From NCBI GenBank assembly GCA_035384565.1, contig DAOOIT010000025.1, positions 15,894 to 79,893 on the forward strand: a stretch of DNA of 64,000 nucleotides, written 5' to 3'. Below, in pieces: positions 1 to 7,252 of this stretch. This stretch comes from Planctomycetota bacterium. Its GTDB lineage: Bacteria > Planctomycetota > PUPC01 > DSUN01. The notes beneath the pieces are model-generated. The model had not been told where the DNA came from. It saw only the letters and a program-made list of their open reading frames with translations, and ran no database searches. A program made the position numbers and the translations under genes. How positions within the stretch are numbered: the stretch's first letter is position 1; the number at the start of each line of letters is the position of its first letter.

Positions 1-450
1 CCCACGACGCCCACGGTCGCCGCGCATCTGCTGCCCGGCGCCCCCACGGTGCCTCTGCCGGAGACGGCACCCTCGGCGGCCGCCGTCGCGAGCGACGCGC
101 CCTCGACCGCCACCGTGGCGAGCGACGCCTCGGAGCCGCCGACCGATGCCACCCTGCGGGTGCGCCGCCCGCGGGCCTGGCAGCGGCTGGCCGCTGTGGG
201 CGCCGGCGTGCTGCTGGGCGCGGCCCTCGCGATGCTCGCGCTGCGTCTCTATCACCGGGCCGGCGGGCCGCCCGCGCCCCGGGCCTCACAGACCGTGTTC
301 CTCGTCACCGCGCGCGGGCGCGCGCCCGTGACCGGCCGCCTGCTGAGGGTCGAGGGCGAGGCGGGCCTCGTGGCGGTGAAGACCGCCGAGGGCGTGGTCG
401 AGATCCCCTACCGCGACGTGTTGAAGCTCGAACCCCTGGTCGGGAGATAG
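1..450 (+). CDS. Single-pass membrane protein, 5' end outside the window
   Basis: The reading frame is open from the first base, so the gene probably begins upstream; a GTG at 49 is the first internal start. The visible 149 residues begin with a Pro/Ala/Ser/Thr-rich low-complexity stretch. A basic patch and one membrane helix follow (around residues 60-80 of the visible part). A C-terminal domain of about 50 residues is rich in Val and Gly and looks like a small beta barrel, but I do not recognise the family. It lies 3 bp upstream of the YacL-like gene and is probably co-transcribed with it. The topology suggests a cytoplasmic N-terminus with the beta domain outside. Function unknown. Confidence 0.6.
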   Translation, partial: PTTPTVAAHLLPGAPTVPLPETAPSAAAVASDAPSTATVASDASEPPTDATLRVRRPRAWQRLAAVGAGVLLGAALAMLALRLYHRAGGPPAPRASQTVFLVTARGRAPVTGRLLRVEGEAGLVAVKTAEGVVEIPYRDVLKLEPLVGR

Positions 451-453
451 CCG

Positions 454-1464
454 ATGGCCTTCTGGGCTCTCCGCGCGTTCTTCCTGCTCGTGTGCGCCGG
501 GGCGGGTTGGCAGGCGGCCCGCCTGGCCGAGTTCGACACCTACTGGGGCATCCTGCTCGGCGTCACCATGTTCATCATCATCCTGGTGCTCGAGGCCCTC
601 TTCACCGGCAAGGAGGCGCTGGCCGACCTGCTGGCCGTGGTGTTCGGCATCACCGTGGGCATCCTGCTCGCCATCCTGGCTATTAATATCACCACGCTCA
701 TGCTGCCGCCCCAGGTGGCCGACGACCCGCAGGCCGCGCAGAAGACCGCCGCCATCCGCATCATCCTCACCGCCATGCTCTGCTACCTGTGCACCATGAT
801 CATCTTCCGCACCCGCGACCGCTTCCGCTTCGTCATCCCCTACGTCGAGTTCAAGATGCAGCGCAAGGGCCCGCGCGCCCTGCTGCTCGACACGAGCACC
901 CTCATTGACGGGCGGGTGATCGAGCTCTCGCGCACCGGCGTTTTCGAGAGCCCGCTCTACATTCCCGGCTTCGTGCTCGAGGAGCTCCAGAAGGTGGCCG
1001 ACTCGGGCGACCGCCTCAAGCGCGCGCGCGGCCAGCGGGGCCTCAACCTCGTGAACCAGCTCCAACGCGCCCGCGAGGCCGACATCTCGATCTACGAGAC
1101 GCCCGACGGCTCGGACGAGCCGGTGGACAGCCGCCTCATCCAGCTCGCGCGCGAGCTGGACGCGCAGATCTGCACCACCGACGCCAACCTGAGCCGCGTG
1201 GCCCGGGCCCAGGGCGTCAAGGTGCTCAACCTCCACGAGCTGGCCACGGCGTTGCGCCCCTCGGTCACGCGCGGCGAGGTGCTCTCGGTGCCGCTCGTGC
1301 GCCGCGGCGAGGAGCCGAAACAGGCCGTCGGCTTCCTCGACGACGGCACCATGATCGTCGTGGAGGACGCGGCGGACCGGATCGGCCGCGAGGTGACCAT
1401 CGAGGTCGTGCGCTACCTCCAGCGCAGCTCGGGCCGTATCATCTTCGGAAGGCTCGTGTCGTGA
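454..1464 (+). CDS. YacL-like PIN-TRAM membrane protein
   Basis: 336 residues. The N-terminal 120 or so residues hold about four membrane helices. A PIN domain follows from about residue 145, with the motif LLLDTSTLIDGR (first acidic residue), a conserved ELQKVADS segment and a late CTTDANLSRVA block that supplies further acidic metal ligands. The C-terminal 60 residues form a TRAM domain (VGFLDDGTMIVVEDA onwards). This order matches the YacL family found beside ispD in many bacteria. PIN domains are metal-dependent RNases and TRAM binds RNA, so a membrane-tethered ribonuclease is likely, although the true substrate in this family is not settled. The stop overlaps the ispD GTG start by four bases, which suggests translational coupling. 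Confidence 0.9.
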   Translation: MAFWALRAFFLLVCAGAGWQAARLAEFDTYWGILLGVTMFIIILVLEALFTGKEALADLLAVVFGITVGILLAILAINITTLMLPPQVADDPQAAQKTAAIRIILTAMLCYLCTMIIFRTRDRFRFVIPYVEFKMQRKGPRALLLDTSTLIDGRVIELSRTGVFESPLYIPGFVLEELQKVADSGDRLKRARGQRGLNLVNQLQRAREADISIYETPDGSDEPVDSRLIQLARELDAQICTTDANLSRVARAQGVKVLNLHELATALRPSVTRGEVLSVPLVRRGEEPKQAVGFLDDGTMIVVEDAADRIGREVTIEVVRYLQRSSGRIIFGRLVS

Positions 1465-2135
1465 CCCGCTTCGCCCTGCTTCTTCCCGCGGCAGGTCTCG
1501 GCGCGCGGATGGGCGGCCGCAAGACGCTGCTCGCCCTGGCCGGCCGGCCGATCCTGCGCCACACGCTCGAGCGCTTCGCGCCCTTCCGCGGGCAGATCTG
1601 CCAGACGATCGTCGTGGCCCATCCCGCCGACCTCTCGGCCATCGAGCGGGAGTGCCCCGGCGCCTGCGTGGTGGCCGGCGGCGCCCGGCGGCAGGATTCG
1701 GTGGCCGCGGGCCTCGCCCGCGTGGCGCCCGAGGCCGACCTGGTGGCGATCCACGACGCTGTACGCCCCTTCGTCGCCTCTGCCGCCATTGCCGCCGCCC
1801 TCGAGGCCGCCGAGAGGGTCGGAGCGGCCATCGTCGCCACACCCATGAAGCCCACCGTCAAACGCGTGGCGGAGGGCCTCATCGCCGCGACGGTGGACCG
1901 CCACGGCTTGTGGTGCGCGCAGACGCCGCAGGTCTTCCGCCGCCCGCTTCTCCTCGAGGCGTGCGCCGCCGCGCAGCGCGAGGGCGCCGAGGTCACCGAC
2001 GACGCGCAGCTCGTCGAGCGTCTCGGCCATCCCGTGGCCGTCGTGCCCGGCTCCGACCTCAACCTGAAGATCACCACGCCCGAGGACCTCGCGCTGGCCG
2101 AGGCGATTCTCGCGCGCGGGCTGTTACCCGGGTAG
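1461..2135 (+). CDS. ispD: 2-C-methyl-D-erythritol 4-phosphate cytidylyltransferase
   Basis: Transfers CMP from CTP to MEP, the third step of the non-mevalonate isoprenoid pathway. 224 residues, usual for the family. The N-terminal nucleotide-binding motif LLPAAGLGARMGGRK has the Lys typical of IspD, then HDAVRPF near residue 95, TPMKPTVKR, and a C-terminal DLNLKITTPEDL motif. The GTG start overlaps the preceding stop (GTGA). No ispF is fused or adjacent. The 3' end overlaps the convergent tatD gene by 12 bp. Confidence 0.95.
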   Translation: MTRFALLLPAAGLGARMGGRKTLLALAGRPILRHTLERFAPFRGQICQTIVVAHPADLSAIERECPGACVVAGGARRQDSVAAGLARVAPEADLVAIHDAVRPFVASAAIAAALEAAERVGAAIVATPMKPTVKRVAEGLIAATVDRHGLWCAQTPQVFRRPLLLEACAAAQREGAEVTDDAQLVERLGHPVAVVPGSDLNLKITTPEDLALAEAILARGLLPG

Positions 2136-2906
2136 GGCGAAGAGGGCGCGGGCGTTGGCCGTCGTGGCCGCCGCCACTGCGTCCAGCGGCCTCCCGAGCA
2201 CCGCTGCGAGGCGCTCCGCCACGAGACGCACGTGGGCCGGCTCGTTGCGGCCCCGCAGCGGGCGGGGCGTGAGGTAGGGCGAGTCGGTCTCCACGACCAG
2301 CCGGTCGAGCGGCAGCCCGGCCACGACCTGCCGGAGGGCCTCCTCGCGGGGAAACGTGAGGCTGCCGCCGAGGCCCAGGTGCAGCCCCAGGTCGAGGGCC
2401 CGCCGGGCCGTCGCCGCGTCGCCCAGAAAGCAGTGCATCACGCCTCGGGCCGGCGCGCCCAGCTCGGCCGACACGATGTCGAGGCAGTTGGCATAGGCGT
2501 CGCGGCAGTGGATGACCACGGGCAGGGCCAGCTCCTTCGCCAGCGCGAGATGGCGGGCGAACACGCGGCGCTGCACGTCGCGCGGGCTCAGGTCGCGGAA
2601 GTAGTCGAGCCCGCACTCGCCGACGGCCACGACGCGGGGGCTGGCGGCCAGGCGCCGCCACTCGGCCCATGTGGCCTCGGTGTAGGCCGCCGCGTCGTGC
2701 GGGTGGCCGCCCACTGTGGCGAAGACCCTCGGGTGCCGCCCCGCCAGCTCGATGGCGAGGCGGCTCGTCGCCTCATCGGCGCCCACGTCCACCACGGCTG
2801 CCACTCCCGCCTCGCAGGCGCGGGCCAGCACCGCCTCGGCCTCGCCGCGCGTCTGCCACGCGTCGAGGTGGGCGTGGGAGTCAATCAGCATGGGTGTGTC
2901 GGTCAT
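2124..2906 (-). CDS. tatD: TatD family metal-dependent hydrolase (putative 3'-5' DNase)
   Basis: 260 residues. Starts MTDTPMLIDSHAHLDAW, where HAHLD provides the first two metal ligands of the amidohydrolase TIM barrel. GECGLDYFRDLSP (Glu ligand), PVVIHCRDA (His), VMHCFLGDA (His) and VVETDSPYLTPRPLRGRNEP (Asp) follow in family order. TatD proteins are cytoplasmic nucleases and peptidyl or D-aminoacyl hydrolases. I chose the ATG at 2906 because AGAGGGA lies just upstream; an in-frame GTG at 2921 is possible. It is convergent with ispD and divergent from coaX. Confidence 0.93.
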   Translation of the reverse strand: MTDTPMLIDSHAHLDAWQTRGEAEAVLARACEAGVAAVVDVGADEATSRLAIELAGRHPRVFATVGGHPHDAAAYTEATWAEWRRLAASPRVVAVGECGLDYFRDLSPRDVQRRVFARHLALAKELALPVVIHCRDAYANCLDIVSAELGAPARGVMHCFLGDAATARRALDLGLHLGLGGSLTFPREEALRQVVAGLPLDRLVVETDSPYLTPRPLRGRNEPAHVRLVAERLAAVLGRPLDAVAAATTANARALFALPG

Positions 2907-2951
2907 TGGCTTCCCTCTCACGCTTCTCCCGTATCACGTTTGCCCGCCGCC

Positions 2952-3007
2952 GTCAACCGCGGGGGCCGCCGGACCTCCCGCGGGCTCCAAACCCGCGGGA
3001 GGTTGAC
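2952..3007. repeat. Intergenic palindrome, CCTCCCGCGGG family, copy 1
   Basis: The core at 2974-3002 has 11-bp perfect arms (CCTCCCGCGGG / CCCGCGGGAGG) around a 7-nt loop. It is enclosed by an outer GTCAAC (2952-2957) / GTTGAC (3002-3007) pair. The same 29-bp core occurs at 10019-10047 and 10399-10427, in each case followed by TTG. It lies in the divergent gap between tatD and coaX. Confidence 0.8.
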
Positions 3008-3021
3008 GGCGCCATCCGCGC

Positions 3022-3050
3022 GTGACAGGGCGCGGGCAAGGCGCTAGAAT
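3022..3050 (+). promoter_or_regulatory. Sigma70-type promoter for coaX-mnmE
   Basis: GTGACA (3022-3027), a 17-bp spacer, then TAGAAT (3045-3050). Transcription would start near 3057. That rules out the upstream in-frame starts at 3022 and 3049 and supports the coaX GTG at 3085. Confidence 0.6.
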
Positions 3051-3084
3051 GAGGGCGAACTCCGTGCCTCTCAGGAGATGGCCC

Positions 3085-3810
3085 GTGCTGCTCGTGGCCA
3101 GCGTGGGAAACACCAACCTCCGCCTCGGCGTGTTCGAGGCCGGCGACGAGCCGGGCCTCGTGCGCGTGGCGCCGGCGGACCGCCCGGACCGCCTCGGCCC
3201 GCTCGACGGCCCCGCGGAGGCGCTGGTGATCGGCTCGGTGAACCCCGCGGCGGCGGCCCGGCTGCGCGAGTGGGCGCGCGAGCGCCTCGGCTGCCCTGTC
3301 CTCGAGCTCCGAGCCGAGCTGCCCGTGCCGATGCGCTTCGCGTGCGCGGACCCGAGCCACATCGGGGCCGACCGCGTGGCGAATGCCCTCGCGCTGCACC
3401 GCCGCACGGGCCGCGGCGGCATCGCGGTGGACTTCGGCACGGCGCTGAACCTGGCCGTGGTGTCGCCCGACGGGGAGTTCGTGGGCGGCGCGATTGCGCC
3501 CGGCCTCGCCATGTCGGCCCGCGCGCTCCACGGCGACACGGCGCTCCTGCCGCTGGTGGACCCTTCCGCCGCCGCGCCGTCGCTGAGCTGCCGCACCGAG
3601 GACGCCATCGCCGCCGGCCTGCTCTGGGGCCTGGCGGGAATGGCGGACCGCCTGATCGAGCGCCTGGGCGAGCGGTGGCCCGACTGCCCGGTGCTCGCCA
3701 CGGGCGGCGATGCGCCGGCCCTGGTGCCCCTTTGCCGCCGCGTGCACGCCCTTGCGCCGCACCTGACCCTCGAGGGTCTGCGCCACGCCTACCTTCAGCG
3801 ACCCCGATGA
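3085..3810 (+). CDS. coaX: Type III pantothenate kinase
   Basis: Phosphorylates pantothenate with ATP in the first step of coenzyme A synthesis. 241 residues from the GTG at 3085, which has AGGAG seven bases upstream. The N-terminus MLLVASVGNTNLRLGVF is the ASKHA phosphate-1 motif, though it has SVGNTN where most members have DxGNTN. HIGADRVANALA, AVDFGTALNLAVV and GGAIAPGLAMSARALHGDTALLP are the other CoaX signatures, and a C-terminal ATGGDAPAL adenosine motif is present. The first catalytic Asp of the usual DxGNTN is replaced by Ser, which is odd; the Asp of AVDFGTA remains. It overlaps the next gene by four bases. Confidence 0.92.
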   Translation: MLLVASVGNTNLRLGVFEAGDEPGLVRVAPADRPDRLGPLDGPAEALVIGSVNPAAAARLREWARERLGCPVLELRAELPVPMRFACADPSHIGADRVANALALHRRTGRGGIAVDFGTALNLAVVSPDGEFVGGAIAPGLAMSARALHGDTALLPLVDPSAAAPSLSCRTEDAIAAGLLWGLAGMADRLIERLGERWPDCPVLATGGDAPALVPLCRRVHALAPHLTLEGLRHAYLQRPR

Positions 3811-4958
3811 GCGCCCCACGCCCTACGCCCACCGTCGCCGCCATTCTCACGCCGCTCGGCCAGGGCGGCATCGCGATTCTCCACGTCGCCGGGCCGCGGG
3901 CCTTCGAGCTGGCTGCCGCCCTTTTCCGCCCGAAGAGCGGCGGGGCCGCGGCTCCCGACGCCCGCCGGCTGTTCTACGGCCATGTGGTGGACGACGGCGA
4001 GGTGGTGGACGAGGTGCTCGTGCGGCTGGTGCCCGGGGCTGCGGCCGGCGAGGACCGCGTGGAGGTGAACTGTCACGGCGGCCTGGTGGCCGTGCAGCGG
4101 GTGCTCGAGTGCTTCACACGGCGCGGGGCCCGGGCCGTGGAGCCGCAGGCCCTTGTGCGGCGGACCGCGCGCGGCCCCCTCGAGGCCGAGGCGGCCGAGG
4201 CGCTCGAGCAGGCGGCCACGCCGCTGGGCGTCGAGGTGCTGCTCGACCAGCTCGGCGGGGCACTGGAGCGCGCCGTGCGCGCGCTGCCCTGGGAGCGGCC
4301 GGCCGACGCGGCGGCGGCCCTCCGCGCGCTCCTGGCCACCGAGCGCCTCGGGCGCGCGCTCTGGCAGCCGCTCGGCGTGGCTCTCGTGGGCCCGGTCAAC
4401 GCCGGCAAGTCCTCGCTCTTCAATGCGCTGGCCCGCGAGGACCGGATGATCGTGTCGCCCACGCCGGGCACTACTCGCGACGCCGTGAGCGCCCTGGTCG
4501 CCGTCGGCGGGCTGCCCGTGCGGCTCACCGACACGGCGGGCGAGCGCGAGCCGGCCTGCGCCATCGAGCGCGAGGCGATCGCCCGCGCCCGCGCCGCCGC
4601 GGCCGAGGCCGACCTCGCGGTGCTCGTGCTCGACGGCTCCGCGGCGCAGGAGCCGCCGCGCCCGCTGGTGGATGCGGCGGGTCTGGTGGCGCTCAACAAG
4701 TGCGACCTGGGCCTCGCGCCCTGGACCAGGGCGCTGCCCGACGCTCTGGCCGTCTCGGCGATGAGAGGGGATGGACTCGATGCGTTGGCCGGCCGTATCG
4801 TGGGAACGCTGGTTGGCGAGGCGGCCCATGAGCCGGGCCGGGCCGTCGTGTTCACCGGGCGCCAGGGCCGTCTGCTGGGCGAGGCCCTGGCCCGGGCCGA
4901 GGCGGGCGAGATGGATGCTGCACGGCGCGCGGCCGAGCGGGTGTGCTCCAGGGGGTAG
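3807..4958 (+). CDS. mnmE: Shortened MnmE/TrmE-like tRNA modification GTPase
   Basis: In the complete family MnmE works with MnmG on the wobble uridine of tRNAs. Residues 1-120 match the TrmE N-terminal domain (TVAAILTPLGQGGIAILHV, DRVEVNCHGG). The Ras-like domain is intact: GPVNAGKSS (G1), TPGTTRD (G2), DTAG (G3), NKCD (G4). The protein is only 383 residues against about 450. The helical segment before the G domain is short and lacks the usual EPGEFT...RAFLNGK block. The C-terminal helical part is cut down and ends CSRG instead of the FCIGK cysteine motif needed for modification. It is probably an MnmE homologue with altered or reduced activity. ATG overlaps the coaX stop. Confidence 0.8.
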   Translation: MSAPRPTPTVAAILTPLGQGGIAILHVAGPRAFELAAALFRPKSGGAAAPDARRLFYGHVVDDGEVVDEVLVRLVPGAAAGEDRVEVNCHGGLVAVQRVLECFTRRGARAVEPQALVRRTARGPLEAEAAEALEQAATPLGVEVLLDQLGGALERAVRALPWERPADAAAALRALLATERLGRALWQPLGVALVGPVNAGKSSLFNALAREDRMIVSPTPGTTRDAVSALVAVGGLPVRLTDTAGEREPACAIEREAIARARAAAAEADLAVLVLDGSAAQEPPRPLVDAAGLVALNKCDLGLAPWTRALPDALAVSAMRGDGLDALAGRIVGTLVGEAAHEPGRAVVFTGRQGRLLGEALARAEAGEMDAARRAAERVCSRG

Positions 4959-4979
4959 GTGCCCCGCCGCGGGCCGCGG

Positions 4980-6185
4980 CTACTCTTTCTTCGGCTCGGG
5001 CGGCGTTTGCTGGCAGGCGGTGAGTTCGGCCTCGTCGGCGGCCACCTGGGCGCCGAGCGCCTTCGCGGCTTCCAGTTGCTCTTTCGCCGCCTCGAAGTGG
5101 CCGACTTCCATGAGCAGCCGCGCCACGGCCAGGCGGTGCTTCGCGTCGTCCTTGCTGCCGGCGGCGAGGGCCAGGCGGGCGGCGCCGGTGGGGCCGAGAC
5201 GTTCCCAGGGGATCTTCTCCTCGCCCTTGTCGGTGATGGCGTGGAGGTTCTCCTGGTCGGCGATGGTGAGCTCGCCGGGCAGGCCGGGCACGCCCATCGA
5301 GCGTTTGCTCAGGCGCGGCGAGGCGTTGATGATCCGCTCGATGATCTTCTTTTTCAGGGCGAGCAGGGCCTGGATGCGCTCGATCCGCCGCGCGAGCGCC
5401 TCCTGGTACTGGGCGCGGTCGAACTTCAGCTTCCGGGCCTCGGCCAGCGCGTCGTCGAAGCGCCAGCTCGGCAGGATCGCGTTCACCGCGGCGATCGAGC
5501 GGGCGTAGTGGGCCGCGGCCTCGGCGTCTTCACGCTCGGCCAGAAGCTTGAGCTCCTCCTTCGCGGGCGCGGTGAACTCGTCGCGGCCGAAGCTGGCGAT
5601 GATGCTCTCGAGGGCTTTGCGGGCCTCGGGGAAGCGGCCGGCGGCGGCGTGGTCGCTGGCTTCGGCCATCTTGGCCTTGAAGGCGCGGTTGGCGCGGCGG
5701 CGCAGCTCGACCAGCTCGGGGTCGGCCCGCAGGCGCAGCTCCTCGTCGTCGTAGCGGTCGAGCACGTGCTCGAGGGCGCCGATGGCGTCGCCCCAGCGGT
5801 TCTGGCCGAGGTAGAGCTCCACGCGGCGTTTCGCGGCCTCGTACTCCTTGTCTATGCGCTCGCGCAGCGTGCCGCGGCTGGGCGTGTCGGGGGTGTCGGG
5901 CCGCTCGTACTCTTTGCGGATCTGCTCGATCTCGGCCTCGCTGAGCACGGCCGAGGTGGGCTTGGCGGCCGCCTTGGGCCGCACGGGGGCGGCGGTGCTG
6001 AACCTGGTGGGCGGCCGCACGGCGTGGCGCGCGCTGCGGGCGACAAGCAGGTACACGAGCGCGAACATCCCGACGACGGCGAGAATGGAGAGCCAGATGG
6101 CGAGCTTGGCGCCGGCCGAGTAGGTTTCGCGCTCGATCTCGATGCGCCGCGGGCGCGGCGCCGAGGGCTTGCCCGATGCGTCCAT
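4980..6185 (-). CDS. Membrane-anchored coiled-coil/TPR-like protein, function unknown
   Basis: 401 residues from an ATG preceded by GAGGAGG nine bases upstream. One membrane helix lies near residues 25-47 after a basic N-terminus, then a Pro/Ala linker. A long mostly helical region rich in Glu, Arg and Ala follows, with several 35-residue units (for example EAKRRVELYLGQNRWGDAIGALEHVLDRY and ASDHAAAGRFPEARKALESII) that look like degenerate TPRs. The C-terminus is LEAAKALGAQVAADEAELTACQ followed by a charged tail. It probably scaffolds other proteins at the membrane. Convergent with mnmE and divergent from the SDR gene. No specific family recognised. Confidence 0.75.
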   Translation of the reverse strand: MDASGKPSAPRPRRIEIERETYSAGAKLAIWLSILAVVGMFALVYLLVARSARHAVRPPTRFSTAAPVRPKAAAKPTSAVLSEAEIEQIRKEYERPDTPDTPSRGTLRERIDKEYEAAKRRVELYLGQNRWGDAIGALEHVLDRYDDEELRLRADPELVELRRRANRAFKAKMAEASDHAAAGRFPEARKALESIIASFGRDEFTAPAKEELKLLAEREDAEAAAHYARSIAAVNAILPSWRFDDALAEARKLKFDRAQYQEALARRIERIQALLALKKKIIERIINASPRLSKRSMGVPGLPGELTIADQENLHAITDKGEEKIPWERLGPTGAARLALAAGSKDDAKHRLAVARLLMEVGHFEAAKEQLEAAKALGAQVAADEAELTACQQTPPEPKKE

Positions 6186-6261
6186 GCGTCCGTGCCTCCT
6201 CAGCTTCGGTCTCCCCCGAACGCGCCCCATTCTAGCGCCGCGCGGCGGCTTGTCAACGTCC

Positions 6262-6290
6262 TTGACTCGCCCCCTCGAAAACCCTAAGGT
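6262..6290 (+). promoter_or_regulatory. Sigma70-type promoter for the SDR gene
   Basis: TTGACT (6262-6267), 17-bp spacer, TAAGGT (6285-6290). The predicted start of transcription, near 6297, lies only about 9 bases before the ATG at 6306. This favours the ATG at 6333 for the downstream gene. Confidence 0.5.
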
Positions 6291-6332
6291 GGGAGCGGGA
6301 GGCCCATGGTTTCCTGCTCGGGGGTTTCGGCC

Positions 6333-7097
6333 ATGCTGACGGTGGATCTTGCGGGGAAGAAGGCGCTGGTGACGGGCGCGAGCACGGGCATCGGGCGGGC
6401 GATTGCCGTGGCCCTCGCGCGCAACGGGGCCGACGTGGCGGTGAACTACTGCTCGAGCCGCGCGGCGGCCGAGGAGGCGGGCCGCGAGATCCGCGCCCTG
6501 GGGCGCCGGTGCCCCGTCATCCAGGCCGACGTGGCGTCGAGGGCCGAGGTGGCGCGTCTTTTCGCCGAGGTCGAGGCCGCCTTCGGCCCCAAGCTCGATA
6601 TTCTGATCAACAACGCCGGCGGCCTCATCAGCCGCGAGTTGATCGCGGTGATGAGGGAAGAGACGTTCGACCGCGTGGTCGCGGTGAACTTCAAGAGCGT
6701 GTTCCTGTGCTCGCAGGCGGCCATGCCGCGGCTGGCGGACGGCACGGGACGCGTGATCAACATTTCGAGCGTGGCCGCGCGCAACGGGGGCGGGCCGGGG
6801 GCGAGCGTCTACGCCGCCAGCAAGGCCGCCGTGAGCTGCTTCACCAAGAACCTGGCCAAGGAGCTGGCCCCGCGCGGCATCACGGCCAACGGCATCGCGC
6901 CCGGCGTCCTGGCTACGCCGTTCCACGAGAAGTACTCCACGCCCGAGCTGATGCAGCGTTTCGCCGCCAACACGCCGCTGGGGCACAACGGCGTGGCCGA
7001 GGACTGCGTGGGCGCGGCCCTCTTCCTCGTGTCGCCCGAGGCCAGCTTCGTCACGGGCGAGATGATCGAGGTCAACGGCGGCATGCTGATGGACTGA
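6333..7097 (+). CDS. Short-chain dehydrogenase/reductase (FabG-like)
   Basis: NAD(P)-dependent oxidoreductase with a single Rossmann domain, 254 residues from the ATG at 6333. Cofactor motif TGASTGIGR near residue 13, NNAGG near 90, catalytic Ser in NISSVAARNG and catalytic YxxxK in YAASK. The C-terminal GEMIEVNGGMLMD is the usual SDR end. The substrate cannot be told from sequence; FabG, sugar or polyol dehydrogenases all share this layout. An upstream ATG at 6306 has GGGAGG only three bases away and would sit almost on the transcription start, so it is less likely. Monocistronic, with its own promoter. Confidence 0.88.
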   Translation: MLTVDLAGKKALVTGASTGIGRAIAVALARNGADVAVNYCSSRAAAEEAGREIRALGRRCPVIQADVASRAEVARLFAEVEAAFGPKLDILINNAGGLISRELIAVMREETFDRVVAVNFKSVFLCSQAAMPRLADGTGRVINISSVAARNGGGPGASVYAASKAAVSCFTKNLAKELAPRGITANGIAPGVLATPFHEKYSTPELMQRFAANTPLGHNGVAEDCVGAALFLVSPEASFVTGEMIEVNGGMLMD

Positions 7098-7252
7098 CGG
7101 GGCGGCGTCCCTTCGGGTTGCGGCGGCAGCGGAGCGCCTGCCGCGTTGCGTCTCCTCAGCGATGCGCTCCGTAGCATCGCCTGCGGAGCCGCGCCTTGCA
7201 TCCGCCCCGCTGGCGCCGGCAACGCAGCCCACGGGGATTCTCGGACAGGCTC

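Noticed and set aside
286..1842. Long minus-strand open frame of about 518 codons
   Set aside because: It lies opposite the YacL-like and ispD genes, is very rich in Arg, Gly and Pro and has no recognisable domain. This is a shadow frame, common in GC-rich DNA.
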